NCBI GenBank assembly: GCA_036477795.1
Contig: JAZGDL010000226.1
Coordinates: 1 to 15,521 of the forward strand
Direction: 5' to 3'
DNA: 15,521 nt
Source: JAZGDL01 sp036477795
GTDB taxonomy: Bacteria > Planctomycetota > Phycisphaerae > UBA1845
How positions within the stretch are numbered: position 1 is the stretch's first letter; every line of letters begins with the position of its first letter. The notes beneath the pieces were generated by a model. That model had not been told where the DNA came from, ran no database searches, and was given only the letters and a program-made list of their open reading frames with translations. This document shows, one piece after another, positions 7,900 through 15,000 of this stretch. Made by a program: the position numbers and the translations under genes.

Positions 7900-7996
7900 G
7901 CGTTCAGCGGTCACCTTTCAGCAGTCAGCCGGACCGAAAATCGGGGCCGTCGCTTGATAGCGGATCGCTGAAAGCTGACTGCTGATGGCTGAACGC
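7900..7996. repeat. 97-bp inverted-repeat element of the GCTGA/TCAGC type
   Basis: The left arm contains GCGTTCAGC (7900-7908) and TCAGCAGTCAGC (7918-7929). The right arm contains their exact complements GCTGACTGCTGA (7974-7985) and GCTGAACGC (7988-7996). The loop is about 44 nt. It resembles the intergenic TCAGC-rich repeats seen in many bacterial genomes and is probably a small non-autonomous or REP-like element. No coding potential beyond a shadow frame. Confidence 0.6.
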
Positions 7997-8071
7997 GTAC
8001 TCCCTTTCTTGTTTGATTGCGTTGGGGCTCTCCCAGCTCACGCGTCAATCGCAACCTGTTGGCCCCTCTCC

Positions 8072-8116
8072 GGGAGTCGGCCGGTGCAGCCTCGGAGGCC
8101 GCTCCGGCCGGCTCCC
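8072..8116. repeat. GC-rich 13-bp inverted repeat
   Basis: GGGAGTCGGCCGG (8072-8084) pairs with CCGGCCGGCTCCC (8104-8116) over 13 bp with one T-G wobble. The loop holds a further CCTC/GAGG pairing, and outer arms CCTCTC (8065-8070) and GAGAGG (8132-8137) can extend the fold. It could be a structured RNA or simply a GC-rich repeat; nothing identifies it further. Confidence 0.5.
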
Positions 8117-8306
8117 CTGGAGACGAGGAGGGAGAGGATTCAACGTTCAACTTAACCGTCCGATACAGAACTGGGCTGGTCAAATAAAAAGTGAGAAAAC
8201 TTCGCACGGTGGGGGGGCATCAAGACTCGCCGTAGCCCGGATGGTTTTTTTCGCCTGGAAACCGCATGCGGATGGCGGCTGTGGGCGGCACGTCTGATGA
8301 TCAGCT

Positions 8307-9362
8307 TCAGACAGTGGGACTCGCAGCGGCGTACATTTCCGCACACTGGCGGCATAGACCGCTTTCAATCGACCAATCCGGATGGTTCGACCTTACCGCA
8401 TCCGCGATGGTACCGTCCTCAACACCCGGGAAGTCAAACCAGTCATGGGTGGGGAAACCACACAAGGGACAGCGGCCCCCCGGGGCTTTTTCAGAATCGC
8501 GAGTGTCAACGAGCGAGCCAACCAGTCCGTTCGAGGAACGCGAGCTGGAAGCAGCCTGGAACAGTTTGTCCGGGTTGCCCGCCCACTCGAGCAGTATTCC
8601 ATGCGTCAACGGTCCGCGCGGGCTGAAGCCCGCGGCTGGGGGAGACCCGTCGCCGGCGCTCGGGGCTCGGAACACTCGATCAAACGCGGGCTCCATGGAG
8701 TCGGCATCCTGGCCGCCGAACACCTTGCGAAAGTTTCGTTTCAGCCGCTCGGTCCACCGGGCCTCCGCCTGCCCTCGCCGCTGAAGCCGGCCTTGCACGT
8801 AGACGTCCCACAGAACGCGGTAGCGGTCGCGGACCAGATTCTGCCGCGCCGGCAAACCGGCGATGGCCTCGCGTTTGTATGCGAAGCGCTCGTCCAACAT
8901 GTCAGCCACATGCAGCAGCTCGCGGCGCATTCGGAACACAAACTTCCCCGTGTCCAGCAGCGATTGAGGGCAGGCCTGGACGACGAGCGTGCGACTATCT
9001 GAGCCGTGGGTTTCAGCCCGCGCGGCCATTGACCCCACGGATTGCAATCCGTGGGCTTGCCGCACGAACAACTCAGCCGATTCAGCACTGGACCGCGGCG
9101 CCTCACGGACAACGCACCGGCCGACACATTCACTGATCAGCGGCTGTTCCGCGATCAAGGATGAGACAACTCGGTCAAGTCCGAACTTGGTGAAGAATTG
9201 CCGAAAAACCCCCGTAAAAGCCTTCTGCCGCAATTCTTTGTCGGGGATCTCATATATGGGATCGATGGCAAGATGAAGTTCGCACTCCCGCTGTTCGTCG
9301 CGCCGGGCAGCCAGGAAGGTGGCCTGTTCGACCAACGCGTGATCGTATTCAAGCGTGATCAT
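8307..9362 (-). CDS. Unrecognised NXR-operon protein with two CxxC pairs
   Basis: A 351-residue protein I cannot assign to a family. Two cysteine pairs near the C terminus (Cys298/Cys301 in CPLCGFPTHDWFD and Cys337/Cys340 in CRQCAEMY) suggest a zinc ribbon or a metal-handling site. Residues about 140-215 are strongly charged and probably helical. There is no signal peptide or membrane segment, so it is probably cytoplasmic. It is the last visible gene of the oxidoreductase operon, starting 6 bp after the chaperone stop, and so may help enzyme maturation; that is inference from position. The coding sequence is interrupted in frame by palindromic repeats at residues 103-111 (AHGLQSVGS), about 113-121, and about 242-251. 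The start at 9362 has only a weak Shine-Dalgarno. Confidence 0.7.
   Translation of the reverse strand: MITLEYDHALVEQATFLAARRDEQRECELHLAIDPIYEIPDKELRQKAFTGVFRQFFTKFGLDRVVSSLIAEQPLISECVGRCVVREAPRSSAESAELFVRQAHGLQSVGSMAARAETHGSDSRTLVVQACPQSLLDTGKFVFRMRRELLHVADMLDERFAYKREAIAGLPARQNLVRDRYRVLWDVYVQGRLQRRGQAEARWTERLKRNFRKVFGGQDADSMEPAFDRVFRAPSAGDGSPPAAGFSPRGPLTHGILLEWAGNPDKLFQAASSSRSSNGLVGSLVDTRDSEKAPGGRCPLCGFPTHDWFDFPGVEDGTIADAVRSNHPDWSIESGLCRQCAEMYAAASPTV
8614..8638 (-). repeat. 25-nt palindromic repeat, family B, copy 1
   Basis: The core CGCGGGCT-GA-AGCCCGCG (8617-8634) is a perfect palindrome around GA. Compared in the same orientation, it matches the copy at 9001-9025 at 22 of 25 positions and resembles 9989-10013. 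It lies in frame inside the CxxC protein gene, encoding roughly PAAGFSPRGP. Confidence 0.75.
9001..9025 (+). repeat. 25-nt palindromic repeat, family B, copy 2
   Basis: It reads GAGCCGTGGGTTTCAGCCCG and five further bases on the plus strand, so it is inverted relative to copy 1. It sits 8 nt from a family A palindrome (9034-9055), in frame inside the CxxC protein gene. Confidence 0.75.
9034..9055. repeat. 22-bp perfect palindrome, family A, copy 1
   Basis: The half-site CCCACGGATTG is followed by its exact reverse complement. Identical copies lie at 9959-9980 and 10057-10078. All three are followed on the plus strand by CTT. Here the minus-strand gene reads through it as AHGLQSVGS. Confidence 0.9.
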
Positions 9363-9368
9363 TCTCGC

Positions 9369-10301
9369 CTACCCCACTGCATCGGGCGATCTCTTGACGC
9401 CGAGTTGTACGAACTGTTCTCCCGCGGAACCAGCGCTAGCATCTACCGTGGCACAGGTGATCGTTGTATCCTGGACGGGATCGGCAGGGCTCAACTCCAT
9501 AGTCGGCGGACCGACGCTGATGTCAAAGCGATGACACTCGGCGGCGATAAAGGCCGCGGCGAACCCGGCCAGCGCGCCGTAGAATCCGCCGGGACTTTCC
9601 TGACCTACACGATCTGCAAATGCGGGCAGCCAGCGGGCCAGATGGTCTCTGAGGAATCCTCGCTGGGCCTCCAGGCAGATGTCGAGATGATCGTCATCGG
9701 CGGTCTCGATAGCGTGGGCCTCTTTCGTGCACAGGACGCTCATGAACTCACATTCGACGGCAACATGATCGGGGCGGTCGTGAGCGCTCTCGGTGACTGT
9801 TACACCGAACGCTTCGTAGAAACCGGCGATGTCAGCCAAGGTGGAGGCCCGCTGGATGATCTCGCCTCGCTGGTATTCGAGTTCGTAGGGTGGGCACTTT
9901 CCGCGAACGGCATGGCCGAAGAGTTTGTTGAAAGTGTCCTGCAATTCCAGCGATGGGTCCCACGGATTGCAATCCGTGGGCTTGGGCGCCGCACGGGATG
10001 AATCCCGCGGCTCAAGTAGAGAAGCGCGAACGGCGTTCAGTTGCTCGGCGATGGATCCCACGGATTGCAATCCGTGGGCTTCGGTATTGATACCGCTGAG
10101 CACCTCCGGCCACGACACCCATCGTGCGGGGTCTATGAGACCTCCGATAAGCTCGTCATCAGGGTATTGGAAACCGCGCGCGATAAGACCATAGGCTGTG
10201 CCTCGGGCACGGGCGGGCAAGCTGCCAGTGGCACCTGGAGCGAGGTGCGAGAAGGGATTCTCGCACCAGCTTCTCTCCCCTACGTTCGATTGATCGCTCA
10301 T
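9369..10301 (-). CDS. TorD/NarJ-family molybdoenzyme maturation chaperone
   Basis: A 310-residue cytoplasmic chaperone expected to bind the alpha subunit, help insert the molybdenum cofactor and hold back Tat export until folding is complete. Family signs are KCPPYELEY (about 135-143), a helical stretch ending in DIAGFYEAFGV (about 157-167), DRPDHVAVECEFM (175-187) and the Trp-containing helix DHLARWLPAF (219-228). The ATG at 10301 follows AGGAA (10309-10313); an upstream in-frame ATG at 10343 lies inside a hairpin repeat and would add 14 odd residues, so I rejected it. The protein is clearly longer than usual TorD members (about 200-240). The excess includes repeat-encoded peptides at about 13-20, 75-83, 97-105 and 107-115. 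It follows the beta subunit gene after 72 bp. Confidence 0.85.
   Translation of the reverse strand: MSDQSNVGERSWCENPFSHLAPGATGSLPARARGTAYGLIARGFQYPDDELIGGLIDPARWVSWPEVLSGINTEAHGLQSVGSIAEQLNAVRASLLEPRDSSRAAPKPTDCNPWDPSLELQDTFNKLFGHAVRGKCPPYELEYQRGEIIQRASTLADIAGFYEAFGVTVTESAHDRPDHVAVECEFMSVLCTKEAHAIETADDDHLDICLEAQRGFLRDHLARWLPAFADRVGQESPGGFYGALAGFAAAFIAAECHRFDISVGPPTMELSPADPVQDTTITCATVDASAGSAGEQFVQLGVKRSPDAVG
9959..9980. repeat. 22-bp perfect palindrome, family A, copy 2
   Basis: Identical to 9034-9055. The chaperone gene reads through it in another frame, giving PTDCNPWD. It is 8 nt from the family B copy at 9989-10013, the same spacing as in the pair at 9001-9055. Confidence 0.9.
9989..10013 (-). 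repeat. 25-nt palindromic repeat, family B, copy 3
   Basis: The core CGGGAT-GA-ATCCCG (9994-10007) is a perfect palindrome. In the chaperone's sense it begins GAGCCGCGGGATTCATCCCG, matching the other two family B copies with compensating changes in both arms around the centre. In-frame translation is EPRDSSRAA. Confidence 0.7.
10057..10078. repeat. 22-bp perfect palindrome, family A, copy 3
   Basis: Identical to the other two copies and translated by the chaperone gene as AHGLQSVGS, the same peptide as copy 1 in the neighbouring gene. Three bases further right is another small palindrome, CGGTAT-TG-ATACCG (10082-10095). Confidence 0.9.
10244..10267. repeat. 24-nt palindromic repeat, family F, copy 2
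   Basis: GGTGCGAGAA and TTCTCGCACC form a perfect 10-bp stem with a GGGA loop. It matches the copy at 155-178 at 22 of 24 positions. It lies within the first 20 codons of the chaperone gene and is translated as CENPFSHL. Confidence 0.75.
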
Positions 10302-10330
10302 TACAAAGTTCCTGGTCAGTCGCTCGTTGG

Positions 10331-10353
10331 GCGCCACCCACAAGGGGTGGCGC
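10331..10353. repeat. 9-bp hairpin between the beta subunit and chaperone genes
   Basis: GCGCCACCC (10331-10339) and GGGTGGCGC (10345-10353) form a perfect stem with an ACAAG loop. It lies 20 nt past the beta subunit stop and 17 nt before the chaperone Shine-Dalgarno. On the mRNA it could protect the upstream message from 3' decay or reduce expression of the chaperone; both are inference. It looks like another member of the dispersed palindromes in this region. Confidence 0.7.
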
Positions 10354-10373
10354 TACATTCCGGACCCCCACCA

Positions 10374-11651
10374 TCAGATGGAGTTGGCGTGCTTGTCCGG
10401 GCGTACGTGCACGGGCTCCTCGACGTCGGTGCGGAACACCTCTTCGCCGCGGCGGTTAAACGCGATGACGGTGTCGTTGTACATCTCAAACTTCTTCCCG
10501 TTCTGATAGGTCTCATACACCTTGGGGCCCTGCCTGATCTGATACCGCGAGATGATCTGGTTGGAGCGGCGGTACAACTGCAAGACGGCGAGCAGTTCCC
10601 GGTCGGGGCTGGCATAGCGCTGGACGGCGTGTTTCACTCCGGGTCCGAACATCTGCTCGAGGTAGGGGAGCGGCACCCAACGTGGGGGTATATAGTACCC
10701 GTTGGGCTCGGTTCCCAGTTGCGGGTAGAGCGGCAAGGCCACCTTGGCTACGTGAACCAGGTAGTAAAGGGGGTTGTAGCGATCCTCCACCCAGGTGTTG
10801 TCCTTGTTGACCTTAACCAGACCCTGCAAACGGACTTGCCCGATGCAGGCAGCCATGCAGCGCGTTTCCATGGGAGAGCCCTTCGTTTCAGGGTCCGTCC
10901 CTTCGATACGCGGGTAGCAGGCGATGCATTTCTCGGAAGTCCGTGTCGTGCCCCGGTAGAGCGATTTCTTGTAAGGACAGGCTTCGACGCACTTGCGGTA
11001 GCCGCGGCACTCCTTCTGGTCTATGAGTACGATCCCGTCTTCGGGGCGCTTGTAAATCGCGGTGCGCGGGCAGGCTGCCAGACAAGCGGGATAGGAGCAG
11101 TGATTGCACAGACGGGCCAGATAAAAGAACCAGGCTCTGTGTTTCTTATCGCCGGTGAGCTCTTCGCCGCGGCCGAAATCCATCGGCTTTGACTGGCCGT
11201 GCTGCGGCGTGTCCTCGTAGATATTGGGGAAGCGCCACTCCTCATCGGTGGGCAGGTAGCCGAGCGCCTGATTGGGTTGACCGCCGCGGGCAACAGCGTA
11301 GGGAACCTCGAACACCGTCTTGCCCCCAAACTCGCCGTACGGCTTTGTAGTGCTGCCGTTGGGACTCCCTCGCCATCGCTGGCCGCCGGGATTAGCCTGC
11401 TCCAGCTTATCAAGAATCTTAACGTCCCAATGTTGCGGATAGCCGCCATAGGGCTTGGTCTCCACATTGGTCCACCACATGTGCTCCTGCCCCTTGGCGA
11501 ACGTCCAGGTGCTCTTGCAGGCCATGGTGCAGGTCTGACAGCCGATGCACCGGTTGATGTTGATGACAAACGCAAACTGCTCTTTGGGCGAGGCCTCCTC
11601 GTACGGGTAATTCATCCGTCGGCCTAGATGCCAGTTGTATACCGTTGACAT
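10374..11651 (-). CDS. nxrB: Nitrite oxidoreductase-like beta subunit, four Fe-S clusters
   Basis: A 425-residue electron-transfer subunit of the type II DMSO-reductase family. It closely resembles NXR beta of Nitrospira and anammox bacteria, for example QEHMWWTNVETKPYGGYPQ (56-73), NHCSYPACLAACPRTAIYKR (184-203) and IACYPRIEG (243-251). Cysteine groups: C35-C38-C41-C45; C182-C185-C190-C194; C215-Tyr218-C221-C225, where Tyr takes the fourth ligand place as expected for a [3Fe-4S] cluster; and C242-C245-C265-C269. It has no signal peptide; beta subunits of this group are exported bound to the Tat-signal alpha subunit. The ATG at 11651 follows AGGAA (11658-11662), which overlaps the upstream gene's stop. 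Selenate, chlorate or ethylbenzene dehydrogenase beta subunits are relatives, but the wording fits NXR best. Confidence 0.9.
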   Translation of the reverse strand: MSTVYNWHLGRRMNYPYEEASPKEQFAFVININRCIGCQTCTMACKSTWTFAKGQEHMWWTNVETKPYGGYPQHWDVKILDKLEQANPGGQRWRGSPNGSTTKPYGEFGGKTVFEVPYAVARGGQPNQALGYLPTDEEWRFPNIYEDTPQHGQSKPMDFGRGEELTGDKKHRAWFFYLARLCNHCSYPACLAACPRTAIYKRPEDGIVLIDQKECRGYRKCVEACPYKKSLYRGTTRTSEKCIACYPRIEGTDPETKGSPMETRCMAACIGQVRLQGLVKVNKDNTWVEDRYNPLYYLVHVAKVALPLYPQLGTEPNGYYIPPRWVPLPYLEQMFGPGVKHAVQRYASPDRELLAVLQLYRRSNQIISRYQIRQGPKVYETYQNGKKFEMYNDTVIAFNRRGEEVFRTDVEEPVHVRPDKHANSI

Positions 11652-11657
11652 GGTGAG

Positions 11658-11663
11658 TTCCTA
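11658..11663 (-). promoter_or_regulatory. Ribosome binding site of the beta subunit gene overlapping an upstream stop
   Basis: On the minus strand TAGGAA contains both the TAG stop of the 107-residue gene (11661-11663) and the AGGAA Shine-Dalgarno (11658-11662) of the beta subunit gene, 6 nt before its ATG. Ribosomes ending the small gene stop directly on the next initiation site, so translation is probably coupled. Confidence 0.6.
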
Positions 11664-11984
11664 CCTATCCAAAACCGGTAGAGTTATATCTCCGTTCGCC
11701 TTGCCCGGGCTCATCGCCGGCGGCCGGGGATGAGTCCTGAGCGACATTTGTCCCGCGATAAGAGCCCGGATCGCCGCTTCGCCGAGCGCTTCATAAGCCA
11801 TGAAAGGCCCCGCGTATCCACGCGTCTTGAACATCCGCATGATGCGGTCGGAATCGAACCCCATGCGGGCATACTCCTCGACGAAGCATTCCGCCATTTG
11901 GCGCACGGCGTGATCGTCTGCGGTCTGCACCACCACGCCGTGCAGGGTCATGGGATCGGTGGCATCGGGATTGTCGTACGGCAT
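11661..11984 (-). CDS. Small unknown protein encoded between NXR-like alpha and beta
   Basis: A 107-residue soluble protein I cannot assign to a family. Residues about 10-78 look like a compact helical domain (VRQMAECFVEEYARMGFDSD, then RGYAGPFMAYEALGEAAIRA); the last 25 residues are Pro-rich and probably disordered. There is one cysteine (Cys33) and no signal peptide or membrane segment. The ATG at 11984 follows AAGGAA (11991-11996). It lies 115 bp after the alpha gene and its stop overlaps the beta Shine-Dalgarno, so it should be made in proportion to the enzyme. A structural or maturation role is a guess from position. Confidence 0.8.
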   Translation of the reverse strand: MPYDNPDATDPMTLHGVVVQTADDHAVRQMAECFVEEYARMGFDSDRIMRMFKTRGYAGPFMAYEALGEAAIRALIAGQMSLRTHPRPPAMSPGKANGDITLPVLDR

Positions 11985-12010
11985 TTTCGGTTCCTTGTCT
12001 TAGCGGTGCC

Positions 12011-12077
12011 GATCCGAGCCGCGCCCGTCAGGAAGCGGTCTGCCTCCCCTCCCTCCCTGACGGTCGGGCCTCGGATC
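12011..12077 (-). other. Long stem-loop between alpha and the small gene
   Basis: GATCCGAG (12011-12018) pairs with CTCGGATC (12070-12077), and inside it CCGTCAGG (12025-12032) pairs with CCTGACGG (12056-12063). Together they give a two-part stem in the 115-bp space after the alpha stop. On the mRNA strand there is no T-run after it, so it looks more like a processing or stability element or a partial attenuator than a full terminator. It could set different amounts of alpha and downstream mRNA. Confidence 0.55.
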
Positions 12078-12099
12078 AATAGCACCCTCGCCGAGATAA

Positions 12100-15000
12100 T
12101 TACCCGGACTCCTCGTCAAACTCCTCTTCCTGGTCGCCGCCGATGAACCCGCCCGCCAGATACCGCTTCATGACTTCGTTCTCGTTCGCGGGCGACAGTC
12201 CGGTGGTGGCCGGCTCCCAGATGCCCTTGCCTCCCAGACCCCCGTCCTCGGCTTTGACCACGCGGACCAGCGTCTCCTTGGGGACCGTGTTGATCGCATG
12301 GTTGTCCGTTTCGCCGCCGAAGAAGAACGACATATAAACTTTGCGCTTGTGAAACAGGGTATCGGTCTGGTGCATGGGCATGTGCCAGTTTCGCGTCACG
12401 CTCTGCTGCGACCCGTAGCGCAGGTTGGCCTGGTACCCATCATCCGACAGAGCCCGGCCGTCTTCGCGGGTCTCATGGGCCTTGACGCTCTTTTCGGTCG
12501 CGATGTAGGGGGCGTGCTTCATCATGACCACGCTGTAGGGGTAAGCCGGGTTGTAAGTCACCCGCAGCATGCACCGTGCCACCTTGTAAAACGGGTCGTC
12601 GGGCCGGGCACCGCGGTAGGGGCGATCGGCTGGATTGGCATCCACGTACACATAGTCCCCGTCATTAATACCCAGGTCCTTGGCTGCCTGGGGATTGATA
12701 TGAAGCTGATGCTCGCCCACGTAGGGCGATCTGCGGTCCATACGATGCGGATCGCCGAAGTTACTGTCATAGATCATGTGCCAGTCGACGTTGCTCCACA
12801 TCGAGTGCACGCGATGGCGGGTCTTGGGCGTCAGGCAGTAAAACTTGAACCCGCGCTGCCAGAGGAAGTTGTTGGTTTGCTTGACCTTCCGCCAGGGCAT
12901 CTTGATGTTGCGCACGGTGCGCTCGTCCCAGTGCTCCGCCTCCGGAGCGATTCCGTAATCATCAGGCCTGACGTAGGGGTTGTCCGAGACGATCACGTTG
13001 GGAAGATACGGCGTCGCCTCCGGTCCCTCGCGGTGGATGATGAAGTTCTCGCCGTATTCGATGGCTTCGGGAACGTCGCTGTAAGCGTGCATCCGGCCGG
13101 TGTCGGTATGGAACGGCTCGTCGTCACGGACCTGTTCCCAGAAGGGGATGCGCGGGTAGGTTCTAAACAGCATCAGCGCCGCCCCAGCCGAACCGTACTT
13201 ACCGGCCATGATGTCTTTCAGTTTGTACCCCACGGTCGTCGTGCAGGTGTCCAGCAGCCGTTGGATATAGATGCCGCGCTTGCCCTCGTGCTCGAACTTG
13301 AAGAGGTCGTAGAATCGCTTGTCGCCAATTTCCTCCCCAAGAGCTTTGGCGATGTCCGCGAGAATGGTCAGATCATCCTTGGAATCGAACACCGGCTTGA
13401 TGCCGCCCTTCCAAATCTGCAGGAAGGGATTGGAGCATGACGCGGTGATCTCCAGATCCTCGAACTCCACCCAACTGTTGGCCGGCAACCCGAAGTCCGC
13501 GTATTGCACCGATGCGGTCATCACGATGTCCTGGGCGATGATCATCTCGATCTTGGGGTTGACGTTCTTGAGCATGTCGTAGGCATGCTTGGCGTTGTTA
13601 AACAAATTAACGTTGTTGAAGTGCAAGGCCTTGGTGGGGGTGGGCATGTGCGTTTGCCCGGTGAAGCACTTGCGGCCGTACTTGGGCGTATCGACGATCA
13701 AGGGAACTTCGCCGTGGTTCCAATAGGCCGGCTCCTCACCCTTGCAGTATCCTTTGACCTTCACCTCACGTCCGTGGGCCTTCTCATCCAGGTTGGGATT
13801 GAAGGGATCTTCCGCCACCCACCCCTTGAAACCCGGACCGGTCATGGCGCTCCCCTGGAACAGTGCGGCTTTGTAGTTGCCCGCCCAGGCCATCACGCCG
13901 GCACCCTTCTTGCCGATATTGCCGGTCAGCATCATCGGCAGGTAGGCGGCGCGATTGGCCTCAGTGGCGTGAAACCAGTGGTTGATCCCCTCACCCTGGT
14001 GGATGGCGACCGGCCCGCCGTTCTGCGTCGTCTCCCAGATGTCCCGGGCAAGGCGTTCGATCATGGCCTGGGGTGAATGGGTCATCTCCGCGACGCTTTT
14101 TAGGTCGTAGTCTTTCAGGTGAACCTGATACATGGACCACAGCGTCTGCACCTCCACCTGAGTGCCGTCAACCAGTTTCACCTTCCATTTGCCGGCCAGC
14201 ACCGGGTCGATGCCTTTGGCCAGCATCCGCTTTCCCACGTCGTCGCGCGTGAGGGCCGCCGGCTTGTTCTTCCTTGAATCCCAAACCACACGATCACCGA
14301 TTATGGTGTGCTGATCTTCGGTGAGCCCCTGCACTTTGAAGCTCGGGCCGTCCTTGGACAGATCGCTCTTGTAATTGGGGAAGACCTCGTCGGCCCGCAG
14401 CCGCTTGAGGGTGTCGGTGCGCACCAGCAAGGGGAAATCGGTGAACTGCTTGACGAAGCGCTCGTCGTACCAGTTGTTGTCCATCATCATCCGCGTCACC
14501 CCCAGCCACAAGGCGGCGTCGGTTTGCGGGCGGATGGGTATCCAGTAATCCGCCTTGGTGCTGGGAGCCCCGTATTCCGGGGCGATGACCACGATGCGGC
14601 CGCCACGCTCCATAGTTTCAATGAACCAGTGCGAGTCAGTCATCTTGTTCTCGACCAGGTTCTTGCCGTTCATGATGATCAGCTTGCAGAAGCGCAGGTC
14701 GTTGAAGTCGCAGTCCGAGGTCTGCAGGCCGTGCACCCATGGATGGCCCGGGGCTTGATCGCCGTGCCAGGTATAGTTGCTCCAGTTGCGCCCGCCTCTG
14801 GCTTTGTCAGGCCCCACGCCGCGAACGTGGGCATCCAACAACGCCATCGAGTTATTCAAGCGGTACATCCCGTACTTGCCGATCACCCCCAGCAGGCCCA
14901 TCCCGCCGCGCATCTTGAAAGTGCGGGTGCCGGCGCCGCCCATCTCCTGGATCATCTCCTCGGTGTAGCCCTGGGCCCGCAACTTCCCGGCCCCCGCTTC

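Larger units (their letters stand above)
7503..8306. other. 804-bp gap, mostly non-coding and repeat-rich
   Basis: It lies between the convergent ferredoxin gene and the last gene of the oxidoreductase operon. It holds one doubtful small ORF (7548-7790, minus), a hairpin (7862-7888), a 97-bp inverted element (7900-7996) and a GC-rich inverted repeat (8072-8116). I see no convincing terminator for either flanking gene and no tRNA or known RNA motif. The remaining 8140-8306 shows only a run of seven T (8245-8251) and the small palindrome CCGCATGCGG (8263-8272). Confidence 0.6.

Noticed and set aside
7911..8207. Minus-strand open frame of 98 codons in the gap
   Set aside because: Its translation comes mainly from the 97-bp inverted repeat and the GC-rich inverted repeat; no domain or good start.
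10302..10343. Upstream ATG of the chaperone gene
   Set aside because: It falls within a hairpin repeat; the ATG at 10301 has its own AGGAA Shine-Dalgarno.
8614..10353. CRISPR array
   Set aside because: The repeats are palindromes of several families at irregular spacing inside genes, with no regular spacers and no cas genes.
10041..11192. Plus-strand open frame of 383 codons
   Set aside because: It is antisense to the chaperone and beta genes, starts in repeats and shows no family features.
12298..13440. Long plus-strand open frame of 380 codons
   Set aside because: It lies fully antisense to the alpha subunit and has no recognisable domain.
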